The notes beneath the pieces are model-generated. The model was not told the origin of the DNA. It ran no database searches and was given only the letters and a program-made list of their open reading frames with translations. Of a DNA stretch of 29,623 bases, positions 29,186 through 29,623 are shown piece by piece (within the stretch, counting starts at the first letter, position 1; each line of letters begins with the position of its first letter). The stretch is taken from positions 1-29,623 of the forward strand of contig DMRT01000099.1 of the NCBI GenBank assembly GCA_003455235.1, in the 5' to 3' direction. Source of the DNA: Chitinophagaceae bacterium (GTDB lineage: Bacteria; Bacteroidota; Bacteroidia; Chitinophagales; Chitinophagaceae). The position numbers and the translations under genes are program-made.

Positions 29186-29623
29186 ATGATCGGCGCAATT
29201 TCGAAACTATTTGGAGGCAGCAAGAGTGAAAAGGACGTAAAAAAAATATTGCCGCAGGTTGAAAAGATCAACCAGTATTTCTCCCAGTACCAATCGCTCA
29301 GCCATGATGCGCTGCGGAATAAAACAAACGAATTCAAACAGCGCATTGCCACCCACCTGCAGGCCATCAGCGATGAGATTGCCGGAAAACAAAGGGCAGC
29401 CGAAGAATTACCCATCGACGACATCAACGGGCGTGATAACTTTTATAAAGAAGTGGATGACCTGAAAAAAGAAAAGGACAAACAGCTGGAAGTGATCCTG
29501 CTTGAACTGATGCCCGAAGCCTTTGCCGTGGTAAAAGAAACCAGCCGCCGGTTTGCACAAAATGAAACACTGGAAGTAACAGCAACCGAGCTGGATAAAG
29601 CCCTTTCTGTTAAAAAGAACAAC
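29186..29623 (+). CDS. secA: Preprotein translocase subunit SecA (3' end outside window)
   Basis: Starts at the ATG at 29186 and is open to the window edge: 146 codons visible. The N-terminus reads MIGAISKLFGGSKSEKDVKK, then QVEKINQYFSQYQSLSHDAL and RNKTNEFKQRI, matching the SecA opening (LxxKTxEF). A long charged insertion follows (about residues 60-110, rich in K, E and D), as seen in Bacteroidota SecA, and then ELMPEAFAVVKETSRR, which is the ALPEAFAVVREAAKR motif before the nucleotide-binding domain. The Walker A motif and the rest lie beyond the window. SecA is the ATPase driving proteins through SecYEG. The short ATG at 29178 leads to a stop after two codons and is not used. Confidence 0.93.
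   Translation, partial: MIGAISKLFGGSKSEKDVKKILPQVEKINQYFSQYQSLSHDALRNKTNEFKQRIATHLQAISDEIAGKQRAAEELPIDDINGRDNFYKEVDDLKKEKDKQLEVILLELMPEAFAVVKETSRRFAQNETLEVTATELDKALSVKKNN

Noticed and set aside
1..29623. Search for tRNA, rRNA, insertion sequences and riboswitches
   Set aside because: No cloverleaf with a conserved T-loop, no rRNA sequence, no transposase-like protein and no recognisable riboswitch core was found by eye; a covariance-model scan would be the decisive check.

Overview
The window looks like chromosomal DNA from a Bacteroidota bacterium, most likely a Chitinophagaceae-type member. The reasons are a TonB/SusC-like outer-membrane receptor of the carboxypeptidase-regulatory-domain type, promoters resembling the Bacteroidota pattern (TTTG/TTTC, about 17-21 bp, TAnnTTTG), AT-rich start regions with little Shine-Dalgarno signal, and protein sequences typical of that group. 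I see no rRNA, tRNA, CRISPR array or transposase. No gene-free stretch exceeds 300 bp; the longest are 5992-6262 and 28909-29185, and both hold promoter candidates.

Layout. 1-1966 (+): the end of ribD, then a YigZ/IMPACT protein, a DUF962 membrane protein and a YjbR/MmcQ protein. 1970-3373 (-): a DUF1801/YdeI protein and a methyltransferase. 3521-3868 (+): a small secreted TonB-C-like protein. 3870-5991 (-): 3-hydroxybutyryl-CoA dehydrogenase and glutaryl-CoA dehydrogenase. 6263-8380 (+): ECF sigma factor, membrane anti-sigma candidate and a secreted DUF4097-like protein, closed by a strong palindromic terminator. 8472-9611: membrane proteins and a small XRE regulator. 9745-10877 (+): SGNH hydrolase and a membrane protein. 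10881-18297 (-): a long tightly packed run that reads, in transcription order, aminomuconate-semialdehyde dehydrogenase, RidA-type deaminase, kynureninase, an unknown membrane protein, kynurenine 3-monooxygenase, PaiB-like flavoprotein, pyrF and a Tat-exported metallophosphoesterase. 18463-20060 (+, divergent): 3-hydroxyanthranilate dioxygenase and ACMS decarboxylase. 20061-22759 (-): GDPD lipoprotein, scpB and atpG. 22855-25707 (-): the TonB-dependent receptor. 25868-27564: a small AT-rich island. 27577-28908 (-): two envelope proteins. 29186-end (+): start of secA.

Together the central genes encode kynurenine -> 3-hydroxykynurenine -> 3-hydroxyanthranilate -> ACMS -> 2-aminomuconate semialdehyde -> 2-aminomuconate -> deaminated product, i.e. 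catabolic tryptophan breakdown that drains flux away from quinolinate/NAD. The glutaryl-CoA and 3-hydroxybutyryl-CoA dehydrogenases 8 kb away could serve the lower end of the same route (2-oxoadipate -> glutaryl-CoA -> crotonyl-CoA -> acetoacetyl-CoA).

The best candidate for an undescribed system is the AT-rich island at 25868-27564. It has a divergent XRE regulator with a C-terminal coiled coil, an unlisted 34-residue hydrophobic peptide ORF starting 46 bp away, then a secreted protein with an eight-cysteine, tryptophan-rich C-terminal tail whose natural ATG and signal peptide are separated from the body by a nine-base homopolymer (one base short of in-frame), then a second secreted protein. 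A second theme is a set of intergenic inverted-repeat arrays, several of which directly abut start codons.
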